Made by a program: the position numbers and the translations under genes. The notes under the pieces are model-generated. The model ran no database searches, had not been told where the DNA came from, and was given only the letters and a program-made list of their open reading frames with translations. A DNA stretch of 64,000 nt from Sphingopyxis sp. OAS728 (GTDB taxonomy: Bacteria > Pseudomonadota > Alphaproteobacteria > Sphingomonadales > Sphingomonadaceae), in the NCBI RefSeq assembly GCF_014873485.1, contig NZ_JADBDT010000001.1:2852001-2916000 (forward strand), in the 5' to 3' direction. Positions within the stretch are counted from its first letter, which is position 1. The number at the start of each line of letters is the position of its first letter. Of the stretch, positions 42,179 through 52,366 are shown piece by piece.

Positions 42179-43767
42179 TTGCGCCCGCCAACGAGCCCGC
42201 GCGCGATCACCTGCGCCTGAATTTCGGCGGCGCCTTCGAAGATGTTGAGGATGCGCGCATCGCAGAGCACACGGCTGATCTCATATTCGAGCGCATAGCC
42301 GTTGCCGCCGTGGATCTGCAGGCTCGCATCGGCGTTCGACCAGGCGGCGCGCGCGGCGAGCAGCTTCGCCATCCCCGCCTCGATGTCGCAGCGCTTGCCG
42401 CTGTCCTTCGCACGCGCGGCGGCATAGCTGAGCTCGCGCGCGGCGACGAAATCGACGAGGCCCATCGCGAGCTTGTCGGCGACGCGCGGGAAATGGACGA
42501 TCGCCTTGCCGAACTGCTTGCGGCTGACCGCATAGTCGATCCCGAGTTCGAGTGCGCGCCGCGCAACCCCGACTGCGCGCGCGGCGGTCTGGATGCGCGC
42601 GCCCTCGAAGGTGCGCATCAGCTGCTTGAACCCCTGCCCTTCTTCGCCGCCAAGCAGCGCGTCGGCGGGCGCCGTCATCGCGTCGAATTGCAGCGCATAT
42701 TCGCGCATCCCCCGGTAGCCGAGCACCTCGATCTCGCTCCCGTTCATGCCAGCGGCGGGAAAGGGATCGGCCTCGCTCCCGCGCGGTTTGGGGACGAGCA
42801 GCATCGACAGCCCGGCATAGCCCTTTGCGTCGGGCAGCGTGCGCGCGAGCAAGGTCATCAGGTCCGAACGCGCGGCGTGGGTGATCCAGGTCTTCGCACC
42901 GTCGATCACCCAATGATCGCCGTCGCGGCGCGCACGCGTCTGCAATGACCCAAGGTCCGATCCGACATCGGGTTCGGTGAACACCGCCGTCGGCAAAATT
43001 TCGCCGCTCGCGATCCGCGGCAGCCACTCGGCCTTTTGCACATCGGTGCCGCCCGTCGCAATCAGCTCGCCCGCGATCTCCGACCGCGTGCCGAGCGACC
43101 CCGCGCCGATCCAGCCGCGCGACAATTCCTCGGTGACGATGCACATCACCAGCTTCGACAGGCCGAGCCCGCCAAATTCTTCGGGGATGCACACGCCGAA
43201 GGTGCCGAGGTCGGCCATCGCCCGCACCGTCGCGTCGGGAATCAGGCGGTTCGCGAGATGCCAGCCATGGGCATGAGGGACGATCTCGGCATCGGTAAAA
43301 CGTCGATACTGATCGCGGATCGAATCCAGGTCGGCATCGTGCAACGTCTCGCTAGGCCAATGCCCTTCGGCGAGCGCGGCGGCCACCTCGGCGCGCGTCA
43401 CTGCATGATCGGCGTCGAGCAGCTCGGCGCAAGCCTCGGCCAGCACCCGCGCCGCGACGCCGAGGCCAAGGTCGGCCGGGCGGAAAATCTCATTCTGTCC
43501 CATCGGCAATCCGCCGACGAGCTGACCGATCCCCTCGGCGAACGCGAGTGTCGCGATCTTCGCATCGAGCGGGTTCGAGTCCCGGCCGGACTCACGCCAT
43601 GCGAACACCGCCTCGAGCGCCGCTACCGTCGTCGCGACCCACGCAAAGCCATGCGCCGCACGCTGCTCGCGATCGATCGGCGCCTGCGCCAGCCGCTCGG
43701 CGAGCGCAGCCTCGGCCGCGGCGCGATAGGCCTGCGCCGCCGCCAACGCCTCACGCAGATCGCTCAT
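42175..43767 (-). CDS. Acyl-CoA dehydrogenase with N-terminal extension (possibly methylsuccinyl-CoA dehydrogenase-like)
   Basis: From the ATG at 43767 this flavoenzyme has 530 residues. The first 150 or so are an extra helical domain; the usual acyl-CoA dehydrogenase fold follows ([20 protein letters not shown], then [10 protein letters not shown], a [11 protein letters not shown] segment and the C-terminal [19 protein letters not shown] with the likely base Glu). Length and extension resemble (2S)-methylsuccinyl-CoA dehydrogenase of the ethylmalonyl-CoA pathway, but a different branched-chain acyl-CoA is possible. The longer frame reaching 44202 is a shadow of the thiolase. It is followed downstream by no further gene on its strand. 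Confidence 0.85.
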   Translation of the reverse strand: MSDLREALAAAQAYRAAAEAALAERLAQAPIDREQRAAHGFAWVATTVAALEAVFAWRESGRDSNPLDAKIATLAFAEGIGQLVGGLPMGQNEIFRPADLGLGVAARVLAEACAELLDADHAVTRAEVAAALAEGHWPSETLHDADLDSIRDQYRRFTDAEIVPHAHGWHLANRLIPDATVRAMADLGTFGVCIPEEFGGLGLSKLVMCIVTEELSRGWIGAGSLGTRSEIAGELIATGGTDVQKAEWLPRIASGEILPTAVFTEPDVGSDLGSLQTRARRDGDHWVIDGAKTWITHAARSDLMTLLARTLPDAKGYAGLSMLLVPKPRGSEADPFPAAGMNGSEIEVLGYRGMREYALQFDAMTAPADALLGGEEGQGFKQLMRTFEGARIQTAARAVGVARRALELGIDYAVSRKQFGKAIVHFPRVADKLAMGLVDFVAARELSYAAARAKDSGKRCDIEAGMAKLLAARAAWSNADASLQIHGGNGYALEYEISRVLCDARILNIFEGAAEIQAQVIARGLVGGRN

Positions 43768-43769
43768 GG

Positions 43770-44984
43770 TCAGGCGGCGCGCTCGAAGATCGCGGCGATA
43801 CCCTGCCCGCCGCCGATGCACATCGTCTCGAGCCCGTAACGCCCATCGCGGCGCACCAGTTCGCGCGTCAGGTTCGCAAGGATACGCCCGCCGGTCGCGC
43901 CGATCGGATGCCCCAGCGAGATGCCCGATCCGTTGACGTTGAGAATTTCGTTGCGGGCGTCGCCTTCCGACCAGCCCCACCCCTTCAGCACCGCGAGCAC
44001 CTGCGGCGCGAAGGCTTCGTTGAGTTCGACGAGGTCGATATCGCCCCAGCCGAGGCCGTTGCGCGCGAACAGCCGCTCGACCGCGGGCACCGGCCCGATA
44101 CCCATCCGGCTGGGGTCGCAGCCCGCCGCGGCCGAGCTGTGGTACCAGGCGATCGGCGTCAGCCCGAGTTCGTCGAGCTTGTCCTCGGCGACGACAAGGC
44201 ATGCCGCCGCGGCGTCATTCTGCTGGCTCGCATTGCCCGCCGTGACGACCCCGCCTTCGAGCGGGCGGAGCTTGCCGAGCGTCTCCATCGTCGCATCGGC
44301 GCGGTACCCCTCGTCGTGCGCGAAGACGACCGGATCGCCCTTCTTCTGCGGCACCGAAACGGGCACCAGCTCGTCGTCGAACAGGCCGTTCGCCCAAGCG
44401 GCGGCTGCGCGCTGATGGCTGCGGACGGCATAGGCGTCGCACGCCTCGCGGCTGATGTCGTAATCCTTCGCCAGATTTTCGGCGGTCTCGATCATCCCGG
44501 TGATGACACCGAAACGCTCGACCGGCTGCGACATCACCCGGCCACGCGTCAGCCGGTCGTGGAGCGTGAGGTTGCCCGCGCGAACGCCTTTCCGGATGTC
44601 GGTCGAATAATGTTCGACGTTCGACATCGATTCGACCCCGCCCGCGACGACGACGTCGGACATGCCCGTCTGCACCATCATCGCGGCGTTGATCACCGCC
44701 TGCAGCCCCGACCCGCAGCGGCGGTCGAGCTGGTACCCCGGCACTTCGAGCGGCAGCCCCGCGGCGAGCCACGACCAATGGCCGATGCTCGGTGCCTCGC
44801 CATTGCCATAGCCTTGCGAAAACACGACATCGTCGACGCGCGCCGGGTCGATCTTCGTCCGCTCGACGAGCGCCTTCAGGATCACCGCGCCCAGGTCGCC
44901 TGCGGTCAGCGAAGACAAACTACCGCCGAATTTGCCAACGGCGGTGCGGATCGGGGCGACGATGGCGGCGCGGCGCAGGGTCAT
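43770..44984 (-). CDS. Acetyl-CoA acetyltransferase (thiolase)
   Basis: This 404-residue thiolase carries the active-site Cys90 in [14 protein letters not shown], the [11 protein letters not shown]is motif and the C-terminal C-I-G-G-G-Q-G motif. The ATG at 44984 has GGAG upstream; a TTG at 44993 would add three residues. It stands 2 bases ahead of the acyl-CoA dehydrogenase gene and 5 after the CoA-transferase gene, so the three are one operon for breakdown of an acyl-CoA. Substrate length cannot be read from sequence. Confidence 0.93.
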   Translation of the reverse strand: MTLRRAAIVAPIRTAVGKFGGSLSSLTAGDLGAVILKALVERTKIDPARVDDVVFSQGYGNGEAPSIGHWSWLAAGLPLEVPGYQLDRRCGSGLQAVINAAMMVQTGMSDVVVAGGVESMSNVEHYSTDIRKGVRAGNLTLHDRLTRGRVMSQPVERFGVITGMIETAENLAKDYDISREACDAYAVRSHQRAAAAWANGLFDDELVPVSVPQKKGDPVVFAHDEGYRADATMETLGKLRPLEGGVVTAGNASQQNDAAAACLVVAEDKLDELGLTPIAWYHSSAAAGCDPSRMGIGPVPAVERLFARNGLGWGDIDLVELNEAFAPQVLAVLKGWGWSEGDARNEILNVNGSGISLGHPIGATGGRILANLTRELVRRDGRYGLETMCIGGGQGIAAIFERAA

Positions 44985-44989
44985 TATGT

Positions 44990-46198
44990 TCAATCTCCAG
45001 TGTTTGCGATGCCCACGATACCGGCATCGATCAGCCGCGCAATCTCGCCCGACGAAAGCGACAGGCGCGTGCTCAATATTTCCTCGCTATGCGCGCCATT
45101 GCGCGGTGCGGGCGCAGGCGGCTGGCGCTCCGCCTGCGGCAACGTCGCAAAAGCGCCCGCGGCGGGATAGGCGAAACCGCTAGGGTTCGCGGCGTGCCCA
45201 AAGATCGGATTGTCGGCGACGAGCGCGGGGTCCCGCACCGCATCGTGCATCGTGCGATAGGGTGAATGGACGATGCCGCCCGCATCGAAGACCGCGGCGA
45301 GGTCGGTGTGATCGCGGGTGCCGATCGCATGTTCGAACAGCGGATAGAGCGCGTCGCGATGTATGAAGCGGAGCCCATCGTCAGTCGCGAAGGACACGTC
45401 GCGTTCCATCTCGATCGCCGCGATGGCATCGCCAAGGTCCAGTGCGGCCACGAGATTGGCCCATTGGCGCGGGGTGACGACGACAATCATCGTCCGCTGG
45501 CCATCGGCGGTGACGAAATCGCGCCCGAACAGGCCGTAGACCGCGTTGCCGAGGCGCGGGCGGTTCGCGCCGGTATAGAGCATTTCGGCAACGCCACCTA
45601 GGTTGGCGACCGTGCCGATCGCGACATCGGACAGCGGCAGGCGAACCTCGCCGCCTTCCCCGGTCGCCGCGCGGCGCTGCATCGCCGCGAGCAATGCAAA
45701 TGCCGCATAGGCGCCGGTGAGCAGATCCCACGCGGGCAGCACATGATTGACGGGCTCGGCGCCGGCGCCGGTGAGCATCGGATAACCGACGCTGTTATTG
45801 ACCGTATAGTCGAGCGCGGGCGACCCGTCGGCCCAGCCCATCACCCGCACGGTAATCAGGTCGGTCCGCCCTCCCGCCAGCACATCATGCGACAGGAAGC
45901 CGCCCACGGGAAAGTTGGTGATGAACTGCCCCGTCGCGCGCACCAACGCCTGTAGTAGCTCGCGCCCCTCGGGCCGGCCAAGGTCGAGCGCGACCGACTT
46001 TTTCGCGCGGTTCAGATTTTCCCAATAGAGCGAATCATTGGCCTCGGTCACCGGCCAGCGGCGAAAGTCGGGGCCGCCGCCGATCTGATCGACGCGGACC
46101 ACCTCGGCGCCCATTTGCGCGCAGTAAAGTCCGGCGGTCGGGGAGGCGACAAAGGACGACGCTTCGATCACCGACAGGCCGGCCAGCAGGTCGTACAT
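44990..46198 (-). CDS. Class III CoA-transferase family protein (2-methylfumaryl-CoA isomerase-like)
   Basis: This 402-residue protein belongs to the CaiB/BaiF family. It starts MYDLLAGLSVIEASSFVASP and has the family segment QMGAEVVRVDQIGGGPDFRR and the V-N-H-V-L-P-A-W-D-L-L-T-G-A-Y-A motif. Proteins with this pattern are often annotated as 2-methylfumaryl-CoA isomerase, an intramolecular CoA transferase; that name is from memory of the family and the true substrate here is open. It is the first gene of the operon with thiolase and acyl-CoA dehydrogenase. Confidence 0.85.
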   Translation of the reverse strand: MYDLLAGLSVIEASSFVASPTAGLYCAQMGAEVVRVDQIGGGPDFRRWPVTEANDSLYWENLNRAKKSVALDLGRPEGRELLQALVRATGQFITNFPVGGFLSHDVLAGGRTDLITVRVMGWADGSPALDYTVNNSVGYPMLTGAGAEPVNHVLPAWDLLTGAYAAFALLAAMQRRAATGEGGEVRLPLSDVAIGTVANLGGVAEMLYTGANRPRLGNAVYGLFGRDFVTADGQRTMIVVVTPRQWANLVAALDLGDAIAAIEMERDVSFATDDGLRFIHRDALYPLFEHAIGTRDHTDLAAVFDAGGIVHSPYRTMHDAVRDPALVADNPIFGHAANPSGFAYPAAGAFATLPQAERQPPAPAPRNGAHSEEILSTRLSLSSGEIARLIDAGIVGIANTGD

Positions 46199-46249
46199 CC
46201 GGCGCCTGTCTCCCGAAGTCTCCGGCTGAAACCGCCGGTTGAGGCTATC

Positions 46250-46326
<77 letters not shown>

Positions 46327-46455
46327 GCAGAGCGCGGCTCCTAGCAAGCCCGCGCCGCGCCAGCAATGGCCTATCGACCAAGGCGCGGCGATGTGCGAAG
46401 CGCGGCGTATGGGCAGAGGGCATATGGCGTGAAATCAACCGAACAGGGCTGGCCG

Positions 46456-47490
46456 ATGGCTGCCGATCTTTATGGCGAGATGCAGCTAGAGGCGCATCCG
46501 CCCGCAAAACGGCGCTGGCGCGACTATTTGCCGGGTATTCTCGTCACCGGCATCGCCGCGCTCGCGGCGGCGTGGCTTGCCGACCATTATGCCGCGCCGC
46601 TGGTGCTGATGGGGCTGCTGATCGGCCTCGCGATGAGCTTCCTTTCGCAGGACAAGCGCACCCATGCGGGGCTCGACCTTATGTCGCAGACCGCGCTGCG
46701 TATCGGCATTGTGCTCGTCGGCGCGCGCATCACCGCCGAACAGCTTGTCGAACTCGGGCCTTTGCCCTTCGCGCTGCTCGTCGTCATCATGCTCGCGGTC
46801 ATCCTGGTGACCGTGGCCAGCGCGCGGTTTTTCGCGCAGGACCGCCACGCCGCGCTGCTCGCAGGCGGCGCGACCGCGATCTGCGGCGCGTCGGCGGCGC
46901 TCGCGCTCTATTCGCTGATCGGCGACAAACGCGTCGATCAGGCGCGTTTCACCCTGACCCTCGTCGGGATCACCGTCGCGAGCGCGCTCGCGATGACGCT
47001 CTATCCGGTGCTCGCGGCGGAACTCGGGCTGACCGACGCACAGGCGGGATTCCTGATCGGCGCGTCGATCCACGACGTCGCGCAGGCGATCGGGGGCGGC
47101 TTTTCCTTCTCGCAGCCGGCGGGCGAAGTCGCGACGATCGTCAAGCTGACGCGCGTCGCGCTGCTGGCGCCGATGCTGATGCTCGTCGCGCTCTGGCTCG
47201 GCCGCAGCGGCGAAGGCGATGGTAAAAAACGCATTCCGCTGCGCCTGCCCTGGTTTATCCTCGGATTCCTTGGCGTCGCGGCGCTCAATTCGCTGATCGC
47301 GATCCCCAAGATAGCTCAAGATGGCGCCGCGACCGGCGCGCAGGCGCTGTTGCTGCTCGCGATCGTTGCCACTGCAATGAAAGCGCGCCTCCATCTGCTG
47401 CTCGATCAGGGATGGCGCAGTTTTGCGCCGATCATCGTCGCAACACTGACGAGTTTCCTGCTCTCGCTCGCCGCCGCGCTCAGCCTGTGA
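46456..47490 (+). CDS. YeiH family putative sulfate exporter
   Basis: From the ATG at 46456 this integral membrane protein has 344 residues, close to the usual 340-350 of the family (PF03601). About ten membrane helices are seen. Conserved stretches include RIGIVLVGARITAEQLVELG, AGGATAICGASAALAL and a G-A-S-I-H-D-V-A-Q-A-I-G-G-G segment. The family is thought to export sulfate or related anions; this is not proven for most members. The upstream 90 bases of the open frame lack a ribosome site and lie close to the tRNA. Confidence 0.88.
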   Translation: MAADLYGEMQLEAHPPAKRRWRDYLPGILVTGIAALAAAWLADHYAAPLVLMGLLIGLAMSFLSQDKRTHAGLDLMSQTALRIGIVLVGARITAEQLVELGPLPFALLVVIMLAVILVTVASARFFAQDRHAALLAGGATAICGASAALALYSLIGDKRVDQARFTLTLVGITVASALAMTLYPVLAAELGLTDAQAGFLIGASIHDVAQAIGGGFSFSQPAGEVATIVKLTRVALLAPMLMLVALWLGRSGEGDGKKRIPLRLPWFILGFLGVAALNSLIAIPKIAQDGAATGAQALLLLAIVATAMKARLHLLLDQGWRSFAPIIVATLTSFLLSLAAALSL

Positions 47491-47521
47491 CGCCCCGACG
47501 TCACCGCAACGTCTTTGAGTT

Positions 47522-48289
47522 TCAGCCTTTCGGCAGCGCCCAACTGACGGTCAGCTGGGTCGCACGGCGCGGGATGTCGAGCTTCGCTTCGCTGAAATTG
47601 ACCTTTTCATTGGGCGGCAACATCCGCACCGGCGGCTTGATCGTCCAGCTATAGACGATCGTCCCCTGCGCATCGCGCAGTTCGGCGAGGATCGGCGGCA
47701 CGCGCTGTTCGCGGTCGGTCGGGTTGATGATCACCCCCGACGCAGCGAAATAGATCGTCCCGTCGGCGAGTTCGCGATGATCCTGGTTCGGCGGCAGTTC
47801 GATCACGAGGTCGGGCTCGTCGACTCCGCCCGGCAAGCCCAGCCCCTGCGCCCAACTCGGCAGGCCGAAATACATCAGGCCCCCGGTCGCCGCGAGCATC
47901 AGCGCCGCAGCGCTCGCCGCGATGATCGTCCAGCGCTTCGCCGGATTGCGCCGTGGACGGCGGAACGGCAATGGCGCATCGTCGATGGGCGGCGCGGCGC
48001 GGCGTGCCGGTTCAGCAGCAAAACTCGACGGAACCGGCGCAGGCGCCGGGTCGGGTTCGGGATAGTCGGAATAAGTCGCGGCCGGTCTTGGCGGCGCTTC
48101 AGGCGCAGGTGCAGCGACCGGTTCCGGCGCAGTCGGAGCGGGCGCGGCTACCGCCGTCGTGGCCGCGGCGTTCGGCTCCTGGAACCAGCTATGGCGGCAA
48201 TTGGCGCAGCGCACGGTGCGGCCCGTGGGTCCGATCGCCGTATCGGGAACGACATAGCGCGTGTGACAGGACGGGCATGCAAGGATCAT
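47522..48289 (-). CDS. MJ0042-type zinc-ribbon membrane protein
   Basis: The 255-residue protein starts with a zinc ribbon: Cys5, Cys8, Cys28 and Cys31 in [10 protein letters not shown] and [11 protein letters not shown] Pro/Ala-rich linker (about 40-110), one membrane helix (about 119-143) and an exported C-terminal domain of DUF3426-like appearance ([20 protein letters not shown]) follow. Such proteins are common next to ftsE in alphaproteobacteria; their role is unknown. It is divergent from ftsE with 158 bases between, which holds nothing else that I can support. Confidence 0.85.
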   Translation of the reverse strand: MILACPSCHTRYVVPDTAIGPTGRTVRCANCRHSWFQEPNAAATTAVAAPAPTAPEPVAAPAPEAPPRPAATYSDYPEPDPAPAPVPSSFAAEPARRAAPPIDDAPLPFRRPRRNPAKRWTIIAASAAALMLAATGGLMYFGLPSWAQGLGLPGGVDEPDLVIELPPNQDHRELADGTIYFAASGVIINPTDREQRVPPILAELRDAQGTIVYSWTIKPPVRMLPPNEKVNFSEAKLDIPRRATQLTVSWALPKG

Positions 48290-48447
48290 GGGCTTCCTCT
48301 AAACACGCCGATTCGCGCGTTGCAAGCCTTGCGTCACACTCGCGCCTTGTCCTCTGTGGATAGCCGTGCGAGATGCTGCCTGATGAGCCGACCGGCGCCC
48401 CTGTTCCTTGACCCGACGCAGGCGCGACACAGCGTGCCGGTGACGCC

Positions 48448-49179
<732 letters not shown>

Positions 49180-49189
49180 TGGGCCGCCC

Positions 49190-50095
49190 ATGATCATCCC
49201 GCGCGTTCCCGTCCAGCATCGCCGCCTGCTTCCCGACCGCCGCCTGTCGGGGCCGACGCCGTGGGTGATCGCCATCCTGATGATGCTGACCTTGCTCGCC
49301 GCCGCCGCCGGCGTGGGGCTCGCGCGGTCAGCGAATGCGATCGGCGCTGCAATTGCCGGGCGCGTGACGGTGCAGATCGTCACCGCGAACCCGGTGACGC
49401 GCGCCGAGCAAGCCGCCGCACTCCGCCGCGCCGCTGCCGCCCAGCCGTTCGTCCGCTCGGCGCGTGCGGTCGAACAGGAGGAGCTGCAGGCGACACTCGG
49501 CCAATGGTTCGGTAGCGCCGAGGGCGACGATCCGGTTTTAAAATCGCTTCCGCTCCCTGCGCTCGTCGACATCGACTTCGTCGGCGAGGACCGCACCGGT
49601 CCTTTGCGCCAGTTGCGGGCGCTGGTCGCGCGCGAGGCGCCCGGTGCGCGGATCATCCCGCACGCCGAATGGCTCGGCCCGGTCGCGCGGCTGATCCGCT
49701 CGCTCGCGTGGATTGCCGGCGGCATGGTGCTGCTGATGACGCTTGCCAGCGCGGCGGTGGTGATCATGACCGCGCGCGCCGCGCTCGCGACGCATTTTCC
49801 GACGATCGAGATGCTCCACATGATCGGCGCGACCGATCGCCAGATCACGCGGCTGTTCCAGCGCCGCATCGCGATCGACACCGCTTATGGCATCGCGCTC
49901 GGCACCGCCGTCGCCGCCGCGATCCTGCTGCTCATCGGCTGGCAATGGTCGGGTGTCACATCGGGCCTCGCCGCCACCGCCTCGCTCGGGCCCGCGGGCT
50001 GGGCGCTCTTGCTGGCGCTGCCGCTATTGGCTATCGCGCTAGCCGCTCTCACGGCGCGGCAGACCCTGCTCGCCGCGCTCAAGAAGATTCTATGA
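49190..50095 (+). CDS. ftsX: Cell division membrane protein FtsX
   Basis: FtsX is the membrane partner of FtsE. From the ATG at 49190 it has 301 residues with four membrane helices: one near 30-50, then three near 175-200, 230-250 and 265-285. The loop between the first and second is periplasmic and would meet a cell-wall hydrolase activator. Conservation is low, as usual in FtsX; the EMLHMIGATDRQITRLFQRR stretch is the best match. The stop overlaps the next start. Confidence 0.92.
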   Translation: MIIPRVPVQHRRLLPDRRLSGPTPWVIAILMMLTLLAAAAGVGLARSANAIGAAIAGRVTVQIVTANPVTRAEQAAALRRAAAAQPFVRSARAVEQEELQATLGQWFGSAEGDDPVLKSLPLPALVDIDFVGEDRTGPLRQLRALVAREAPGARIIPHAEWLGPVARLIRSLAWIAGGMVLLMTLASAAVVIMTARAALATHFPTIEMLHMIGATDRQITRLFQRRIAIDTAYGIALGTAVAAAILLLIGWQWSGVTSGLAATASLGPAGWALLLALPLLAIALAALTARQTLLAALKKIL

Positions 50096-50622
50096 TCAAG
50101 CGCCTGATTTCCCTGTTGTTTCTGGCCTGGGTGCTCGGCTTTGCATGGTTCGCGCTGCTGCTGCCGCTGCCCGCGCCCGCGCAGAAGACCGACGCGATCG
50201 TCGTGCTTACCGGCGGGCCCGGACGCATCGACCGCGCACTCGAACGGCTCGAGGCCGGCGACGCCAAACGTCTGCTGATCAGCGGCGTCGCGCGCGAGGT
50301 GAAGCCGCGCGAACTCGCCGTTACCTACAAGCGCCCGATGAAGCTGTTCGACTGCTGCATCGCACTGGGGTTCGAGGCCGAGGACACGCGCTCGAACGCA
50401 ACCGAGGTCGCGACCTGGGCCGAGCGCCGCAAATATAAGAGCATCCGGCTGATCACCACCGACTGGCACATGCGCCGCGCCGAATATGAAATCGGCCGCG
50501 CGGTCGGCGACAAGGTGACGATCCTGCCCGACGCGGTGCGCAGCCAGCCCAATTTCGCAACGCTGTTTCGCGAATATCATAAATATCTCGCGGGGCTGGC
50601 GGGCGGCCTCCTCGGCCTTTAA
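50092..50622 (+). CDS. YdcF/DUF218 family protein
   Basis: The 176-residue product starts in the ftsX stop (ATGA). It has one N-terminal membrane helix or signal anchor (about 5-26) and a DUF218 domain: DAIVVLTGGPGRIDRALERL, then LLISGV and a RLITTDWHMRRAEYE segment with the conserved His. The domain may act on envelope lipids or lipid-linked sugars, but its activity is not known. Position before a PlsC-type acyltransferase suggests an envelope role. Confidence 0.88.
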   Translation: MIKRLISLLFLAWVLGFAWFALLLPLPAPAQKTDAIVVLTGGPGRIDRALERLEAGDAKRLLISGVAREVKPRELAVTYKRPMKLFDCCIALGFEAEDTRSNATEVATWAERRKYKSIRLITTDWHMRRAEYEIGRAVGDKVTILPDAVRSQPNFATLFREYHKYLAGLAGGLLGL

Positions 50623-50633
50623 GAACCGCGCCG

Positions 50634-51365
50634 ATGCGCTACACCATCGCCCTCGTCCGTTCGATCCTGTTCTGGCTGTTGTTCGTCTTGATGAGCAGCT
50701 TCAGTTCGATCGGCGCGGTGATCTCATTGCCGATCTCGCACAAGGCGACGATCTGGTTCGTCCGCATCTGGGCGCAATTCCACCGGCTGATCTGCCGCTT
50801 CGTGCTGGGCCAGACAATTGTCGTCGAGGGCGACATGCCCGACATTCCGGTGCTCTATGTCTTCAAGCATGAAGGCGCGTTCGAGACGATCGAACAGCCG
50901 GGATTGTTCAAGCATCCGGCCGTCTTTGCAAAGGAACAGCTGTTCAACATCCCCGTCTGGGGACAGGCGGCGCATTTCTATGGCCTGATCCCTGTCGATC
51001 GCGACGGCGGCGGCAAGGCGATGCGCGCGATGCTGATTGCCGCCAAGGCTGCACTCGCCAAGGACCGTCCGCTGGTGCTGTTCGCCGAAGGAACGCGCAT
51101 TCCGCATGGCGAGGCGCCGCCGCTGCGTTCGGGTTTCGCCGGCATCTATCGCCTGCTCGGCGTACCCGTGATCCCCGTCGCGGTGAACAGCGGCATCGCC
51201 TATCCGCCGCGCCGCTGGGTCAAATGGTCGGGCACGATCACCTACAAGGTCGGCGAGACGATCCCCGCGGGTCTGCCGCGCGAGGAAGCCGAAGAACGCG
51301 TATGGCGCGCGATCAACGCGCTGAACCCGCCCGAAGCGTTGCTGAAGGCTACCCAAACCGACTAA
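50634..51365 (+). CDS. 1-acyl-glycerol-3-phosphate acyltransferase (PlsC family)
   Basis: PlsC adds the second acyl chain in phosphatidic acid synthesis. The 243-residue protein has a membrane helix at about 8-30. The acyltransferase block I appears as KHEGAFET, with Glu in place of the usual Asp of H-x4-D; the other blocks are present (GLIPVDRDGGGKAMRAM, LVLFAEGTRIPHGE and VPVIPVAVNSG). H-x4-E forms are known in this superfamily. It is the last gene of the ftsEX-ydcF-plsC run. Confidence 0.9.
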   Translation: MRYTIALVRSILFWLLFVLMSSFSSIGAVISLPISHKATIWFVRIWAQFHRLICRFVLGQTIVVEGDMPDIPVLYVFKHEGAFETIEQPGLFKHPAVFAKEQLFNIPVWGQAAHFYGLIPVDRDGGGKAMRAMLIAAKAALAKDRPLVLFAEGTRIPHGEAPPLRSGFAGIYRLLGVPVIPVAVNSGIAYPPRRWVKWSGTITYKVGETIPAGLPREEAEERVWRAINALNPPEALLKATQTD

Positions 51366-51376
51366 GCCCGCTCGCA

Positions 51377-51440
51377 TCGAGCGAAGTCGAGATGCCTGTC
51401 AGTCTTGCGCTATCCAGATGGGTGTCTCGACTTCGCTCGA
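51377..51440. repeat. Inverted repeat of a dispersed type after plsC
   Basis: TCGAGCGAAGTCGAGA (51377-51392) and its exact complement (51425-51440) enclose 32 bases. This arm sequence is known from many proteobacterial genomes as an intergenic repeat. It lies between two convergent genes and may also end transcription. Confidence 0.75.
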
Positions 51441-51463
51441 CACGAACGGAAATTGAGGTTCGA

Positions 51464-52366
51464 CTAGTGTTTGCGCCCGAAGTCGGGCGCGGCATCATCC
51501 TGTCCCTGTTCGATAATCGACCGCCGGATCGCGCGCGTGCGCGTGAACCAGTCCTCGAGCTTGTCGGCGTCGCCGCGGCGGATCGCCTGCTGCAGCACGG
51601 TCAGATCCTCGTTGAAGCGCTGGAGCGTCGCGAGCACCGCATCCTTGTTGGCGAGAAACACGTCGCGCCACATCACCGGATCGCTTGCCGCAATGCGCGT
51701 GAAATCGCGGAAACCGCCTGCCGAATATTTGATCACCTCGCTCTCGGTGACCTCTTCGAGCTCGCTCGCGGTGCCGACGATCGTATAGGCGATGAGGTGC
51801 GGCAAATGGCTGGTCACCGCGAGCACCATGTCGTGGTGCGCGGCGTCCATCGTCTCGACCTTGGCGCCCAGCGCCTGCCAGAAGCCGATGAGTGCCGTCA
51901 CGGCGTCTTCGGACGCGTCCGCGCCCGGGGTGACGATGCACCAGCGCCCTTCGAAAAGCGTCGAAAAGCCGGCCGCAGGGCCGCTGTTCTCGGTACCCGC
52001 GACCGGATGCGCCGGAATGACGGCATGACCGGGCAGCGCCTTCGCTAGCGCCTCGGCAACACCGGCCTTCGACGAGCCAACATCAGAAATGATCGCATCG
52101 GGCTTTAGCCCCGGCGCGATCGCGACGGCCGCATCCGCCATCCGGCCGACCGGCACCGCCAGAATCACAAGGTCTGCGTCGACTACCGCGACCGCCGGAT
52201 CATCGACGACCGTATCGCAAAGCCCGAGTTCGCGGGCGATCTTGCGTACCTCGGCGCTGGCGTCATGGCCGGTCACCGCCACCTGCGGCAAGCGCTCCTT
52301 GATCGCGCGCGCGATCGACGAGCCGATCAGGCCCAATCCGATTATTGCGACGCGATCTATCGCCAT
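51464..52366 (-). CDS. tyrA: Prephenate/arogenate dehydrogenase
   Basis: TyrA makes 4-hydroxyphenylpyruvate or tyrosine from prephenate or arogenate. From the ATG at 52366 it has 300 residues. The NAD-binding motif is IIGLGLIGSSIARA, and later motifs include DVGSSKAGV, IPAHPVAGTENSGP and LAVTSHLPHLIAY. The start overlaps the hisC stop (ATGA), giving the common hisC-tyrA pair. Sphingomonads often use arogenate, which cannot be told by eye. Confidence 0.92.
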   Translation of the reverse strand: MAIDRVAIIGLGLIGSSIARAIKERLPQVAVTGHDASAEVRKIARELGLCDTVVDDPAVAVVDADLVILAVPVGRMADAAVAIAPGLKPDAIISDVGSSKAGVAEALAKALPGHAVIPAHPVAGTENSGPAAGFSTLFEGRWCIVTPGADASEDAVTALIGFWQALGAKVETMDAAHHDMVLAVTSHLPHLIAYTIVGTASELEEVTESEVIKYSAGGFRDFTRIAASDPVMWRDVFLANKDAVLATLQRFNEDLTVLQQAIRRGDADKLEDWFTRTRAIRRSIIEQGQDDAAPDFGRKH

